Of a DNA stretch of 36,399 nt, positions 18,042 to 26,183 are shown one piece after another (within the stretch, counting starts at the first letter, position 1; each line of letters opens with the position of its first letter). The position numbers and the translations under genes were made by a program. The stretch is from Butyrivibrio sp. (GTDB taxonomy: Bacteria; Bacillota; Clostridia; Lachnospirales; Lachnospiraceae): the NCBI GenBank assembly GCA_015056625.1, contig SVFY01000007.1, positions 94,248 to 130,646 of the forward strand, given 5' to 3'. Below the pieces are notes generated by a model. The model did no database searches, had not been told where the DNA came from, and saw only the letters and a list, made by a program, of their open reading frames with translations.

Positions 18042-20892
18042 CAGTTTTAAGGAAGAGATAAAAAAGTTCATAACTTCAAGAGCTGTCGTTGTTTGCGCTG
18101 TTCTTATCGCTCTTTCCTGTCTTCTTGTGTACAGGCTCTTTTACCTTCAGGTCATCAATGGCGAAGTTTATCTTGATGCCTTCAAGCTCAAGATCAAGAA
18201 AGAGAAGACAATAGCTGCAGCAAGGGGCAATATTTATGACAGGAAAGGCAATCTTCTTGCCTATAACGAGCTTGCCAATTCTGTTACCATTGAAGACGTT
18301 TATAAGTCAGGCTCCGGCAAACACAAGGCTATCAACAATACTTTAAATACGCTGATAGACATAATTGAAGACAACGGAGACAGCGTTGATCAGGATTTTA
18401 GCATTATCCTTGGGGATAACAGAGACTACGAGTTTACAGTTGAGGACAATCAGCTTCTAAGGTTCCTTGCTGATGTCTACGGACACTCATCTGTAAATGA
18501 TCTTAAGTATGAAGAAAAGACCAAGACCGCTGAAGAAGTTGTTGAGGATATGTGCAGGTCTTTTAAGATCGGTGATTATGAAGATCCTGATGATTCTTCG
18601 ACCTTTGTGCCTGGCAAGGGCTATACAAAAGACAGAACCTTAAAGATCTTAAACATCAGATACAACATGAACCAGAACAGTTACCAGAAGTACATCGATA
18701 CAACAGTGGCTTCTGATGTAAGTGATCAGACTGTTGCTGATGTTATGGAAAACGCTGATGTTTTAGAAGGTGTTTCAATTGAGGAGAGCACTGCAAGAAA
18801 ATATGTTGACTCCAAGTACTTCTCACAGCTTCTTGGATATACCGGTAAGATTTCTGAGGATGAGCTTTTAGAGCTTCAGCTTCAAAATCCAAGCTATGAC
18901 CTTAATGACACTGTTGGTAAGTCGGGCATAGAGCAGTCTATGGAAAGTGTGCTTCAAGGCACCAAGGGCTCAGAAACTGTATATGTAGATAATACAGGTC
19001 AGGTAATAGAAACCAGTAACTACGTTGATTCTGTAGCTGGTAATGATGTTTACCTTACCATTGATAAAGACCTTACTGAGGCCTGCTACAATATCATCGA
19101 GCAGTCTCTTGCTGGTATTCTGGTGTCCAAGATACAGAATGTTAAGTCATATACCTTTACATCGACTTCAAGCTCTAGCAATATTGTTATTCCTATTTAT
19201 GATGTTTATTATGCGATCTTTGATAATGATGTCCTTGATATTAGCCATTTTAACGCCAAGGACGCTGGAGAAACAGAAAGAGCCATCTACGAGCAGTTTG
19301 TAACTAAGAACGAGAACGTATTAAACGAACTGCAGCTTGAGCTTACAGAGAAAAAGACTCCATATGAGAATCTTTCCAAAGAGTATCAGTGGTACATGAG
19401 CCATATAGCTGCAATGCTTTATTCAGATGGGATCATAGATTCATCCATTGTCGACAGGGATGATCCGATGTATATTGCCTGGACCAAGGATGAGACCATT
19501 TCCCTGGCAGAATATCTAAAATACACCATAGCAGTTAACTGGGTAGATGTATCCAAACTTAGCATCGACAATCAGTACGCTGACTCAGAGGAAATCTTTG
19601 ATCAGATTGTTAAATATATAAATGACTCTTTATCTGAGGACTACGACTTCCAGACAAGGCTTTACAAGTATCTTTTGCTGGATGGAAATATCGCAGGTTC
19701 ACAGGTCTGCAATGCGCTTCTTGAACAGGAAGCTGTTGAAGTTGACCCTGAGGAGCTGGATGTCTGGAAAAGAGGCGGAGAGAGCGCATATACCTTTATG
19801 GTAAACAGGGTATCAAATCTTGATATCACTCCTGCACAGCTTGCACTGGATCCATGTACCGGATCTATGGTTGTTACAGATGTTAATACTGGAGATGTCC
19901 TTGCACTTGTTTCATATCCCGGTTATGATAACAACCTTATGGCGAATGGAGTTGATGCTGCTTACTACGCCAAGCTAAGAAGCGATAATTCCAATCCTTT
20001 GTATAACTACGCAACACAGCAAAAAACAGCCCCCGGTTCTACGTTTAAGATGGTATCTTCAACTGCAGGACTTATGGAAGGTGTTATTACTACAGACTCT
20101 GTAATATACTGCGGAGGTCAGTTTGATAAGCTAAATCCCGCTCCTAAATGCTGGATACATCCAAGAGGCCACGGAGGACTTAATGTAACAGGAGGTATAA
20201 GAAATTCCTGTAACGTATTTTTCTACGAAGTAGGATACAGACTTGGACTTGTGGGAGGTACTTACTATCCGGATGTAGGTCTTGAAAAGCTTGCAAATTA
20301 TGCTGATATGTATGGACTTACAGAAAAATCAGGAATAGAGATAGCAGAATCTGAGCCTCAGGTCTCTGATCAGGACGCAGTTCGTTCTGCTATTGGTCAG
20401 GGTACACATTCATATACAACAGTTGGTCTTGCAAGATACGTAACAACAGTTGCTAATAACGGTACCTGCTATGATCTTACACTTATAGACAAGACCACCG
20501 ACTCTAACGGCAATCTCCTTGAGGATTATAGCGCCGGCGTAAGAAATAATATTGATATGCCTGCATCTTACTGGAATGCAATACACACCGGTATGAGACA
20601 GGTTGTTCAGGATAAGCCGTATTACTCAAATCTCGGCGTTCAGGTAGCAGGTAAAACAGGTACAGCCCAGGAATCAACAAACAGGCCTAACCACTCACTT
20701 TTTGTGTGCTATGCGCCTTATGAAAAGCCTGAGATCTCAATAGCTACACGTATAGCTTATGGTTATACATCAAGCTATGCTGCACAGATCACAAAAGAAG
20801 CTTTGTCATATTACTTTGAGCTTCGTGATGAAGACGATATCATTTCTGGAACTGCACAGACTCTGCAGGACGGAGCTACTAACGCAGACTAA
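18004..20892 (+). CDS. mrdA: penicillin-binding protein 2 (class B transpeptidase), long form
   Basis: Monofunctional peptidoglycan transpeptidase of the elongasome, partner of RodA. One N-terminal membrane segment (about residues 33-53) and the pedestal domain with AAARGNIYDRKGNLLAYNE are clear. The transpeptidase motifs are STFK (Ser about 679), SCN (about 735) and KTGT (about 884). At 962 aa it is about 300 residues longer than classical PBP2. The extra length lies mainly in the pedestal and in an insert between VYLTIDKDLTEACYNIIEQSL and the transpeptidase start MVVTDVNTGDVLALVSYPGYD. Long forms are common in Clostridia. The start is uncertain: ATG 18004 has no ribosome site, while TTG 18034 lies 11 bases after AAAGGAG. 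The gene overlaps mreD and is followed by rodA after 8 bases. Confidence 0.93.
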   Translation: MKESKGARRNLFDSFKEEIKKFITSRAVVVCAVLIALSCLLVYRLFYLQVINGEVYLDAFKLKIKKEKTIAAARGNIYDRKGNLLAYNELANSVTIEDVYKSGSGKHKAINNTLNTLIDIIEDNGDSVDQDFSIILGDNRDYEFTVEDNQLLRFLADVYGHSSVNDLKYEEKTKTAEEVVEDMCRSFKIGDYEDPDDSSTFVPGKGYTKDRTLKILNIRYNMNQNSYQKYIDTTVASDVSDQTVADVMENADVLEGVSIEESTARKYVDSKYFSQLLGYTGKISEDELLELQLQNPSYDLNDTVGKSGIEQSMESVLQGTKGSETVYVDNTGQVIETSNYVDSVAGNDVYLTIDKDLTEACYNIIEQSLAGILVSKIQNVKSYTFTSTSSSSNIVIPIYDVYYAIFDNDVLDISHFNAKDAGETERAIYEQFVTKNENVLNELQLELTEKKTPYENLSKEYQWYMSHIAAMLYSDGIIDSSIVDRDDPMYIAWTKDETISLAEYLKYTIAVNWVDVSKLSIDNQYADSEEIFDQIVKYINDSLSEDYDFQTRLYKYLLLDGNIAGSQVCNALLEQEAVEVDPEELDVWKRGGESAYTFMVNRVSNLDITPAQLALDPCTGSMVVTDVNTGDVLALVSYPGYDNNLMANGVDAAYYAKLRSDNSNPLYNYATQQKTAPGSTFKMVSSTAGLMEGVITTDSVIYCGGQFDKLNPAPKCWIHPRGHGGLNVTGGIRNSCNVFFYEVGYRLGLVGGTYYPDVGLEKLANYADMYGLTEKSGIEIAESEPQVSDQDAVRSAIGQGTHSYTTVGLARYVTTVANNGTCYDLTLIDKTTDSNGNLLEDYSAGVRNNIDMPASYWNAIHTGMRQVVQDKPYYSNLGVQVAGKTGTAQESTNRPNHSLFVCYAPYEKPEISIATRIAYGYTSSYAAQITKEALSYYFELRDEDDIISGTAQTLQDGATNAD

Positions 20893-20900
20893 GGAAAAAT

Positions 20901-22013
20901 ATGAATTATATCAAAAGATATAAGATCATCGATTACGATTTTATGCTGGTGATCATGGTGATCGCACTTACGACAATTGGAATAATGGCTATCAGCTCAG
21001 CGGACCCTTCATCAAGGAACAAGCAGATTGCAGGTATGATAGGCGGTATCATAGCAATGGTATTCATTTCACTTCTTGACTACCTTTGGTTTACCAGGCT
21101 TTTCATTCTTGCATATATTGCCAACCTGGTGCTTTTAGGGCTTGTACTGTCTCCTTTAGGCAGTAGTACTAACGGAGCCCAGAGATGGATAAACCTCTTT
21201 GGCATTACCTTTCAGCCCTCTGAGACGGCTAAAATATTATTGATTTTATTTTATGCTCAGTTTATTATGAGATATAAGGACAAGGTAAAAACGCTAGGTT
21301 TTGTCTTTGTTTGTCTACTTTTTTTGGTAGCTCCGCTGGGGCTAATTGCATCTCAACCAGATCTGTCGACCTGTATCATGGTTATGATAATTTTCTCGAC
21401 AATGTTATTTGTGGCTGGTATCAATCTTAAGATAGTTGGAGCTGTTTTAGGAACGGCAATCCCGTTGGCTTTGTTTATCATCTACAATGCAGTACAGGGC
21501 GACAGCAGCATTTTACACGACTATCAGCAAAGACGTATTTTGGCATGGCTTCATCCTGAGGATTATGCCAATTCAGATGCTTATCAGACTCTTAATTCCA
21601 TGATGGCTATTGGCTCAGGACAGTTGTATGGTAAGGGATACAATACCAACGAGATCAGTTCTGTACTTAACGGAGGCTTCATTTCCGAATCCCAGACTGA
21701 CTTTATCTTTACTGTTATAGGAGAGGAATTTGGATTTGTTGGAGCATGCCTTGTTGTGGGTCTTATTCTTTTGATAGCAATAAGGTGCTTCATGATATCA
21801 AGAAGAGCTGCATCCAAGGCAGGAGAGATAATTGCAGCGGGTGTAGGCGCCTGGATAGGATTTCAGGGATTTTTGAATATGGGTGTTGCCACAGGAGTAA
21901 TGCCTAACACCGGAATTCCGCTTCCTTTTGTCAGTTATGGACTTACATCACTTATCAGTGTTTATGCGGGTATAGGCTTTGTACTCAACGTCAGATTACA
22001 AAGCGGAAAATAA
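20901..22013 (+). CDS. rodA: RodA, SEDS peptidoglycan glycosyltransferase
   Basis: Polytopic SEDS family glycosyltransferase (370 aa, about ten membrane segments) that polymerises lipid II with PBP2. Diagnostic blocks are GAQRWINLFGITFQPSE, ASQPDLST, the loop SQTDFIFTVIGEEFGF with the Asp needed for activity in the family, and NMGVATGVMPNTGIPLPFVSYG near the end. In many Clostridia minCDE lies between the PBP2 gene and rodA; here only eight bases separate them. The ATG follows AAGGAAA. Confidence 0.95.
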   Translation: MNYIKRYKIIDYDFMLVIMVIALTTIGIMAISSADPSSRNKQIAGMIGGIIAMVFISLLDYLWFTRLFILAYIANLVLLGLVLSPLGSSTNGAQRWINLFGITFQPSETAKILLILFYAQFIMRYKDKVKTLGFVFVCLLFLVAPLGLIASQPDLSTCIMVMIIFSTMLFVAGINLKIVGAVLGTAIPLALFIIYNAVQGDSSILHDYQQRRILAWLHPEDYANSDAYQTLNSMMAIGSGQLYGKGYNTNEISSVLNGGFISESQTDFIFTVIGEEFGFVGACLVVGLILLIAIRCFMISRRAASKAGEIIAAGVGAWIGFQGFLNMGVATGVMPNTGIPLPFVSYGLTSLISVYAGIGFVLNVRLQSGK

Positions 22014-22037
22014 ATTTACAGGGAGGGTATAAGTTAC

Positions 22038-22433
22038 ATGAATATCGCACTTATAGCACATGATGCAAAAAAGAAACTTATGCAGAATTTCTGTATAGCA
22101 TACAGGGGTATACTTAGTAAAAATGATCTTTATGCTACAGGCACAACAGGAAGACTAATAGAAGAGGTGACAAATCTGTCAGTACACAAGTATCTTGCTG
22201 GACATCTGGGGGGATCCCAGCAGCTTGGCGCTGCAATCGAGCACAACGAGATCGATCTTGTTATCTTTCTTCGTGATCCGCTTACAGTTAAATCCCATGA
22301 GCCTGACATCAATAATGTCATGACTTTATGTGATATGCACAATATTCCTGTGGCTACTAATCTTGCTTCAGCAGAACTTCTTATTAAATCACTTGACAGG
22401 GGAGATCTTGAGTGGCGTGAAATGTACAAGTAA
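22038..22433 (+). CDS. mgsA: methylglyoxal synthase homologue with a substituted catalytic Asp
   Basis: A 131-residue protein that aligns along its length with methylglyoxal synthase, which converts dihydroxyacetone phosphate to methylglyoxal and phosphate. [20 protein letters not shown] (phosphate-binding TGTT), IFLRDPLT and SHEPDIN are present; the HxPD part contains the equivalents of E. coli His98 and Asp101. The block that should read SGPxGGDQQ reads AGHLGGSQQ, so the Asp71 equivalent, the proposed catalytic base, is Ser60 (codon TCC at 22215). The mgsA position after rodA is a known clostridial arrangement. GGGAGG precedes the ATG at about 9-10 bases. The 3' end overlaps the following lipoprotein gene. 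Confidence 0.9.
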   Translation: MNIALIAHDAKKKLMQNFCIAYRGILSKNDLYATGTTGRLIEEVTNLSVHKYLAGHLGGSQQLGAAIEHNEIDLVIFLRDPLTVKSHEPDINNVMTLCDMHNIPVATNLASAELLIKSLDRGDLEWREMYK

Positions 22434-23382
22434 GCTGCTTTCAGTAATATTAGCTATAAGTTTAGTTACAATTAGCATTACTGGTTGTTCTGGAATATCT
22501 TATTCTTCAAAATATCAGGTTAGTTCCTCATCATCAGGAAACAGAGAAGATCAAGTATATCCTACATTTGCCTCGGATCTGTGTGTTGTAGACACAGATA
22601 TCACTAACTCTGAAGTATCTCTTTCAGATCAGGCAAGTGCAGGACTTTTTGACTTGAACAGAAAAGAAACCTTATATGCCAAGAATGTTAATCTGCAGGT
22701 TCAGCCTGCAAGCCTTACCAAGGTCATGACTGCATATGTAGCGCTCAAGTATGGAACACTTGACCAGGTTCTTGTAGCTGGCTCAGATGTGTATGTGGAC
22801 GAGAGCGGTGCGCAGAAGATTGGACTTAAAGAAGGCGACAGGATGACTCTGGATCAGGCCCTTAGGATTCTTCTTATTTATTCTGCAAATGATGTGGCAA
22901 ATCTCATAGCGTCTAATGTTTCTGATTCAATAGAAGGCTTTGTAAATCTCATGAACACAGAGGCAAAGCGCATTGGAGCCACCAACTCTCACTTTGTTAA
23001 TCCCCATGGTCTTACAGCTGATGAACACTATGTCACAGCCTATGATATGTATCTGATATTTAATGCAGCCATGGAATATGATACTTTTAGTGAGATCATA
23101 AACATGAATGAATACAACACTACTTACCTAGATGCAAAGGGTACGTCAAAAGAAGTGTCTGTTGCTAATACCAATGCTTACTTAAGAGGAGAGCAGTCTA
23201 TGCCTCAGGGCGTAACTGTAATTGGAGGAAAAACAGGAACTACTACAGCAGCCGGACACTGTCTGATACTGCTTGCAAGGGATGTAAGTGGAAACCCGTA
23301 TATCTCAGTAATAATGCGAGATACAGACAGCGGGTCTCTCTACAATGATATGGCTTCTTTGCTGAATGAAATTGCAGGTTGA
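22417..23382 (+). CDS. lipoprotein D-alanyl-D-alanine carboxypeptidase (PBP5/DacA-like, S11)
   Basis: Removes the terminal D-Ala from peptidoglycan stem peptides outside the cell. The N-terminus is a lipoprotein signal: a hydrophobic stretch ending in ITGC with the lipid-carrying Cys24. Active-site motifs are SLTK (Ser99, Lys102), SAN in [11 protein letters not shown], and KTGT in [13 protein letters not shown]. The protein ends soon after the KTG box, so the C-terminal amphipathic anchor domain of PBP5 is absent; the lipid probably replaces it. I prefer GTG 22417, which gives a clean signal peptide. TTG 22408 is a possible start, nearer AGGGG. Either start overlaps the end of mgsA, so the gene is part of the rod operon. 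No clear terminator follows. Confidence 0.9.
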   Translation: MKCTSKLLSVILAISLVTISITGCSGISYSSKYQVSSSSSGNREDQVYPTFASDLCVVDTDITNSEVSLSDQASAGLFDLNRKETLYAKNVNLQVQPASLTKVMTAYVALKYGTLDQVLVAGSDVYVDESGAQKIGLKEGDRMTLDQALRILLIYSANDVANLIASNVSDSIEGFVNLMNTEAKRIGATNSHFVNPHGLTADEHYVTAYDMYLIFNAAMEYDTFSEIINMNEYNTTYLDAKGTSKEVSVANTNAYLRGEQSMPQGVTVIGGKTGTTTAAGHCLILLARDVSGNPYISVIMRDTDSGSLYNDMASLLNEIAG

Positions 23383-23384
23383 GG

Positions 23385-23413
23385 TTGTCTTTTACCACCT
23401 AATAACTTATAAT
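23385..23413 (+). promoter_or_regulatory. candidate sigma-A promoter
   Basis: TTGTCT (23385-23390), a 17-base spacer and a perfect TATAAT (23408-23413). It lies in the gap after the carboxypeptidase gene and would give the next gene a leader of about 30 bases. Confidence 0.6.
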
Positions 23414-23450
23414 TAATCTATAAAATTTCTACTTGCAGGAGGGTATGCCG

Positions 23451-23870
23451 ATGGTTCAGTTAATTGTTGGGAAAAAGGGAAAGGGAAAGACAAAATGCCT
23501 CTTAGACAAAGTTAACACCGAGGTAAAAAACGTTCTTGGAAGTGTCGTATTTCTTGACAAGAACACCAAGCACATGTATGAACTAAATAATAAGATCCGT
23601 TTGATTGTAGTTTCAGATTTTTGCATAACAAATCCAGATGAGTTCATTGGATTTGTCAGTGGTATCATTTCACAGGACCATGATCTCCAGCAAATGTATT
23701 TCGATAGTTTCCTTAAGATTTCCTGTCTTGAAGGTGCTGATATTACAGCAACAATTGATAAACTTGATAAGCTCAGCGAAAAGTTCGGAGTAGACTTCGT
23801 TCTTAGCCTCTCACTTGATGAGTCAGAGCTTCCTGAGGCTGTTAAGTCAAAAGTTGTTATTTCACTCTAA
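23451..23870 (+). CDS. small P-loop protein of unknown function
   Basis: A 139-residue protein beginning VQLIVGKKGKGKT, a perfect Walker A (GxxxxGKT) at its very N-terminus. The next part (SVVFLDKNTKHMYELNNKIRLIVVSDFCITNPDEF) could hold a short beta-strand with an acidic end, but no convincing Walker B is seen. The C-terminal half looks alpha/beta, ending LSLSLDESELPEAVKSKVVISL. Similar small proteins in Lachnospiraceae have been labelled PilT-like, but nothing here resembles a full secretion ATPase. The start ATG 23451 lies 7 bases after AGGAGGG. The gene has its own promoter and is followed by a strong hairpin, so it may be a single-gene unit. Confidence 0.72.
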   Translation: MVQLIVGKKGKGKTKCLLDKVNTEVKNVLGSVVFLDKNTKHMYELNNKIRLIVVSDFCITNPDEFIGFVSGIISQDHDLQQMYFDSFLKISCLEGADITATIDKLDKLSEKFGVDFVLSLSLDESELPEAVKSKVVISL

Positions 23871-23887
23871 TTAAAACATGATTATTC

Positions 23888-23915
23888 TATAAGCCGCGGC
23901 TATCCGCGGCTTATA
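23888..23915 (+). terminator. GC-rich perfect hairpin, probable weak or partial terminator
   Basis: A perfect 12-bp stem (TATAAGCCGCGG with its complement) and a CTAT loop follow the P-loop gene by 17 bases. The tract after it is only mildly T-rich, so some read-through into the HlyD-like gene is likely. Confidence 0.6.
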
Positions 23916-23945
23916 TTCTGAAAATATATTTAAGGATTTATTTCA

Positions 23946-25484
23946 ATGGCTAATTCTGGTAATCCAAAAGTTACCAAATATCCCAAAAACATTAATAATA
24001 TAAACATCGGAATGGTATTCTTTGCTGTAATGGCAATCTATATCATAATCAGCGTTATTACTTATTTTCGTAGGGATCATATAGTTGGATATGAAGTAAT
24101 GGAAGGAGCTCTTTCCACCAACAATATCTATGATGCAGTTGCAGTAAGAGATGAAAAGATCATCGAAAGTGATACAGCTGGATATGTCAATTATTTTGCT
24201 ACTGAAGGCGGAAGAGTTGCTGTAGGGAATCTTGTTTACACAGTTGACGAATCCGGACAGCTCCTTGATTATCTTAAATCCCAGGGTTCTGAAGAAGTTT
24301 CTTTAAGTGATGAGGACCTGGCAGAGCTTAGAACACAGATAGTTAATTTTGACAGCTCTTTTGACCCGCTGAATTATCATACAGTATATGACTTTAAGGT
24401 GAGTCTTGACGGAACTGTCCAGAAGCTTTCCAATAATTCTGTTCTTTCAAATATCCAGTCCCTTAATGCCAATAGTGGAACTTTGCAGTCTATCAATTAC
24501 AAGTATGCACCTGATACTGGCATTGTGGTTTATTCGACCGATGGATATGAGGATCTTACCCTGGAAAAAATGAATTCAGCGGTGTTTGACAATTCAACTT
24601 ATGAAAAACACCAGCTTATCAACAACACTCTTGTAAAGGCAGGAGATCCTGTTTACAAGCTGTGTACCAGTGAGGAATGGTCTGTAATAATAGAGGAAGA
24701 TGACGAGAAAAAGGTCCAGGAACTGGTTGATCTTGAGTATGTAAAGGTCAGATTTATCAAAAACCAGGATGAATCCTGGGGTAAGGTAAGTGCTTATACA
24801 AATGCTGAAGGAGAGAGCTTTGTTCAGCTTACATTTACCAATTCTATGATAACCTTCTGCAGAGACCGTTTTCTTAATATTGAGCTCATTACAGAAGATG
24901 ATACAGGACTTAAGATCCCTAATTCTGCCATAGTAGATAAAAATTTCTATCTTGTCCCCAAGGACTATGTTATTAAAGACAATGACAATTCTACCGCAGT
25001 ATTAAGGGTAAAATACGATGAACAGGGCAATGAAACATCAGAGATAGTCGGCGTTTCAATATACAATGAAACAGAGACCGTTTATTATCTGGATACAGAT
25101 ACCTTAAGATCTGGTGATACCCTTATAAAAACGGATAGTAACGACAGATATACAGTAAGTAAAACTGATTCACTTATCGGTGTTTATAATATCAATAAGG
25201 GCTATGCGGACTTCAGGCAGATCAGTATTTTATATCAGAATGAGGAGTATTCGATAGTTTGCTCAAACACCACATATGGTCTTAACGTATATGACTATAT
25301 TGTTCTTGACTCAACAACTGTAGATGCCAATGCAAAATCTGCACAGGAAAATTCGACTTCTTCTGAAGGATCATCAGTCGGAAGTAATGTAAGTGAAGAA
25401 GCATCTGACACAGGTGATAGTTCTGAAGCATCTTCAGAGGAAGAAAACCCGGATGAACCCGACACGGCTGTCACAAATAATTGA
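23946..25484 (+). CDS. HlyD-like single-pass membrane protein upstream of sepF
   Basis: A 512-residue protein with a short cytoplasmic N-terminus, one membrane segment at about residues 21-41, then an extracellular part. The start of that part resembles the barrel-sandwich/lipoyl-like region of HlyD family adaptors (VAVRDEKIIESDTAGYVNYFATEGGRVAVGNLVYTVDESGQLL). Later blocks such as LKIPNSAIVDKNFYLVP resemble the adaptor beta-barrel. The long coiled-coil hairpin typical of exporters is reduced or absent. The C-terminal 50 residues are a Ser/Glu-rich tail. No ABC transporter or outer partner is encoded nearby. Its neighbour is the division gene sepF, an arrangement I recall from other Clostridia. 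A role in envelope or division is an inference. Confidence 0.75.
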   Translation: MANSGNPKVTKYPKNINNINIGMVFFAVMAIYIIISVITYFRRDHIVGYEVMEGALSTNNIYDAVAVRDEKIIESDTAGYVNYFATEGGRVAVGNLVYTVDESGQLLDYLKSQGSEEVSLSDEDLAELRTQIVNFDSSFDPLNYHTVYDFKVSLDGTVQKLSNNSVLSNIQSLNANSGTLQSINYKYAPDTGIVVYSTDGYEDLTLEKMNSAVFDNSTYEKHQLINNTLVKAGDPVYKLCTSEEWSVIIEEDDEKKVQELVDLEYVKVRFIKNQDESWGKVSAYTNAEGESFVQLTFTNSMITFCRDRFLNIELITEDDTGLKIPNSAIVDKNFYLVPKDYVIKDNDNSTAVLRVKYDEQGNETSEIVGVSIYNETETVYYLDTDTLRSGDTLIKTDSNDRYTVSKTDSLIGVYNINKGYADFRQISILYQNEEYSIVCSNTTYGLNVYDYIVLDSTTVDANAKSAQENSTSSEGSSVGSNVSEEASDTGDSSEASSEEENPDEPDTAVTNN

Positions 25485-25530
25485 AGGCATATTTTGTTCG
25501 CATAATTACTGAGAAAATTGTTACAAAAAT

Positions 25531-25560
25531 TTGACAGAGGGTTATAGTTTGCGATAAAAT
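25531..25560 (+). promoter_or_regulatory. sigma-A promoter of sepF
   Basis: A perfect TTGACA (25531-25536), an 18-base spacer and TAAAAT (25555-25560), about 45 bases before the sepF ATG. This suggests sepF is transcribed on its own, ending at the terminator at 26129-26166. Confidence 0.65.
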
Positions 25561-25604
25561 CTAGATGATTGTTGGGATATTTTTTATGAGGAGCATTTGA
25601 GAAA

Positions 25605-26120
25605 ATGAGTTTTGTGGATAAATTTTTAACAGCTATTCAGCTTAATGGGGATGAAGATCAGGGATACTATGATGAGCCTGATGATTCTTTTACAACTTCG
25701 AAGGTAGATTCGATCAATAATCAGACTCCTATCGGAAAAGATGATCCTAGTATCGAAGTTAAGGAAGAGAAAAAGCCTGCAAAGGTTACTCCAAGGCCCA
25801 AGAAATCTCTTTCAGCTGCTGGTATGGAAGTTTGTGTTATCAAGCCAACTTCAGTAGAGGATGCCAGAGAGATCACAGAGACGCTGCTTGCTAACCGCAC
25901 AGTAGTACTTAATCTTGAAGGCCTTGATGTGGATATTGCTCAAAGGATCATTGATTTTACTTCCGGTTCATGTTTTGCAATATCTGGTAATCTTCAGAAG
26001 ATTTCAAGATATATATTTATAATCACACCTGCTTCAGTTGATATTTCAGGTGATTTCCAGAACATTTTGAATGGTACTTTTGGTGGTGGAATTTCAGAAG
26101 GACCACAGCAGATCGATTAA
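25605..26120 (+). CDS. sepF: cell division protein SepF
   Basis: SepF is a cytoplasmic FtsZ-binding protein that anchors and bundles the Z ring in Gram-positive bacteria. The N-terminal part (1-75) is an acidic, poorly conserved linker; FVDKFLTAIQLN at the start fits the short amphipathic membrane helix. The conserved C-terminal core begins near residue 80 (MEVCVIKPTSVEDAREITETLLANRTVVLNLEGLDVDIAQRIIDFTSG) and continues through GNLQKISRYIFIITPASVDISGDFQ, typical of the family. The length of 171 aa is normal. The ribosome site GAGGAG lies 11 bases before ATG. In Bacillus sepF sits with ylmE and divIVA; neither is visible here. Confidence 0.94.
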   Translation: MSFVDKFLTAIQLNGDEDQGYYDEPDDSFTTSKVDSINNQTPIGKDDPSIEVKEEKKPAKVTPRPKKSLSAAGMEVCVIKPTSVEDAREITETLLANRTVVLNLEGLDVDIAQRIIDFTSGSCFAISGNLQKISRYIFIITPASVDISGDFQNILNGTFGGGISEGPQQID

Positions 26121-26128
26121 AAATACAG

Positions 26129-26166
26129 GCTGTTGACATGTAGAATTACAGTCAACAGCTTTTTTT
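26129..26166 (+). terminator. intrinsic terminator after sepF
   Basis: GCTGTTGAC pairs with GTCAACAGC (9 bp). The stem continues as TGTA/TACA past one bulged A, closes on GAAT, and is followed by seven T residues (26160-26166). The aroB start at 26184 lies just beyond it. Confidence 0.88.
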
Positions 26167-26183
26167 ATGAATTGAGGAATATA

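Noticed and set aside
22330..22416. Upstream ATG start for the carboxypeptidase at 22330.
   Set aside because: It would add residues read from inside mgsA and spoil the lipoprotein signal; GTG 22417 or TTG 22408 gives a standard lipobox at the right distance.
26133..26183. Longer aroB start at 26133.
   Set aside because: It lies in the stem of the sepF terminator, while ATG 26184 has TGAGGA upstream and matches the usual AroB N-terminus.
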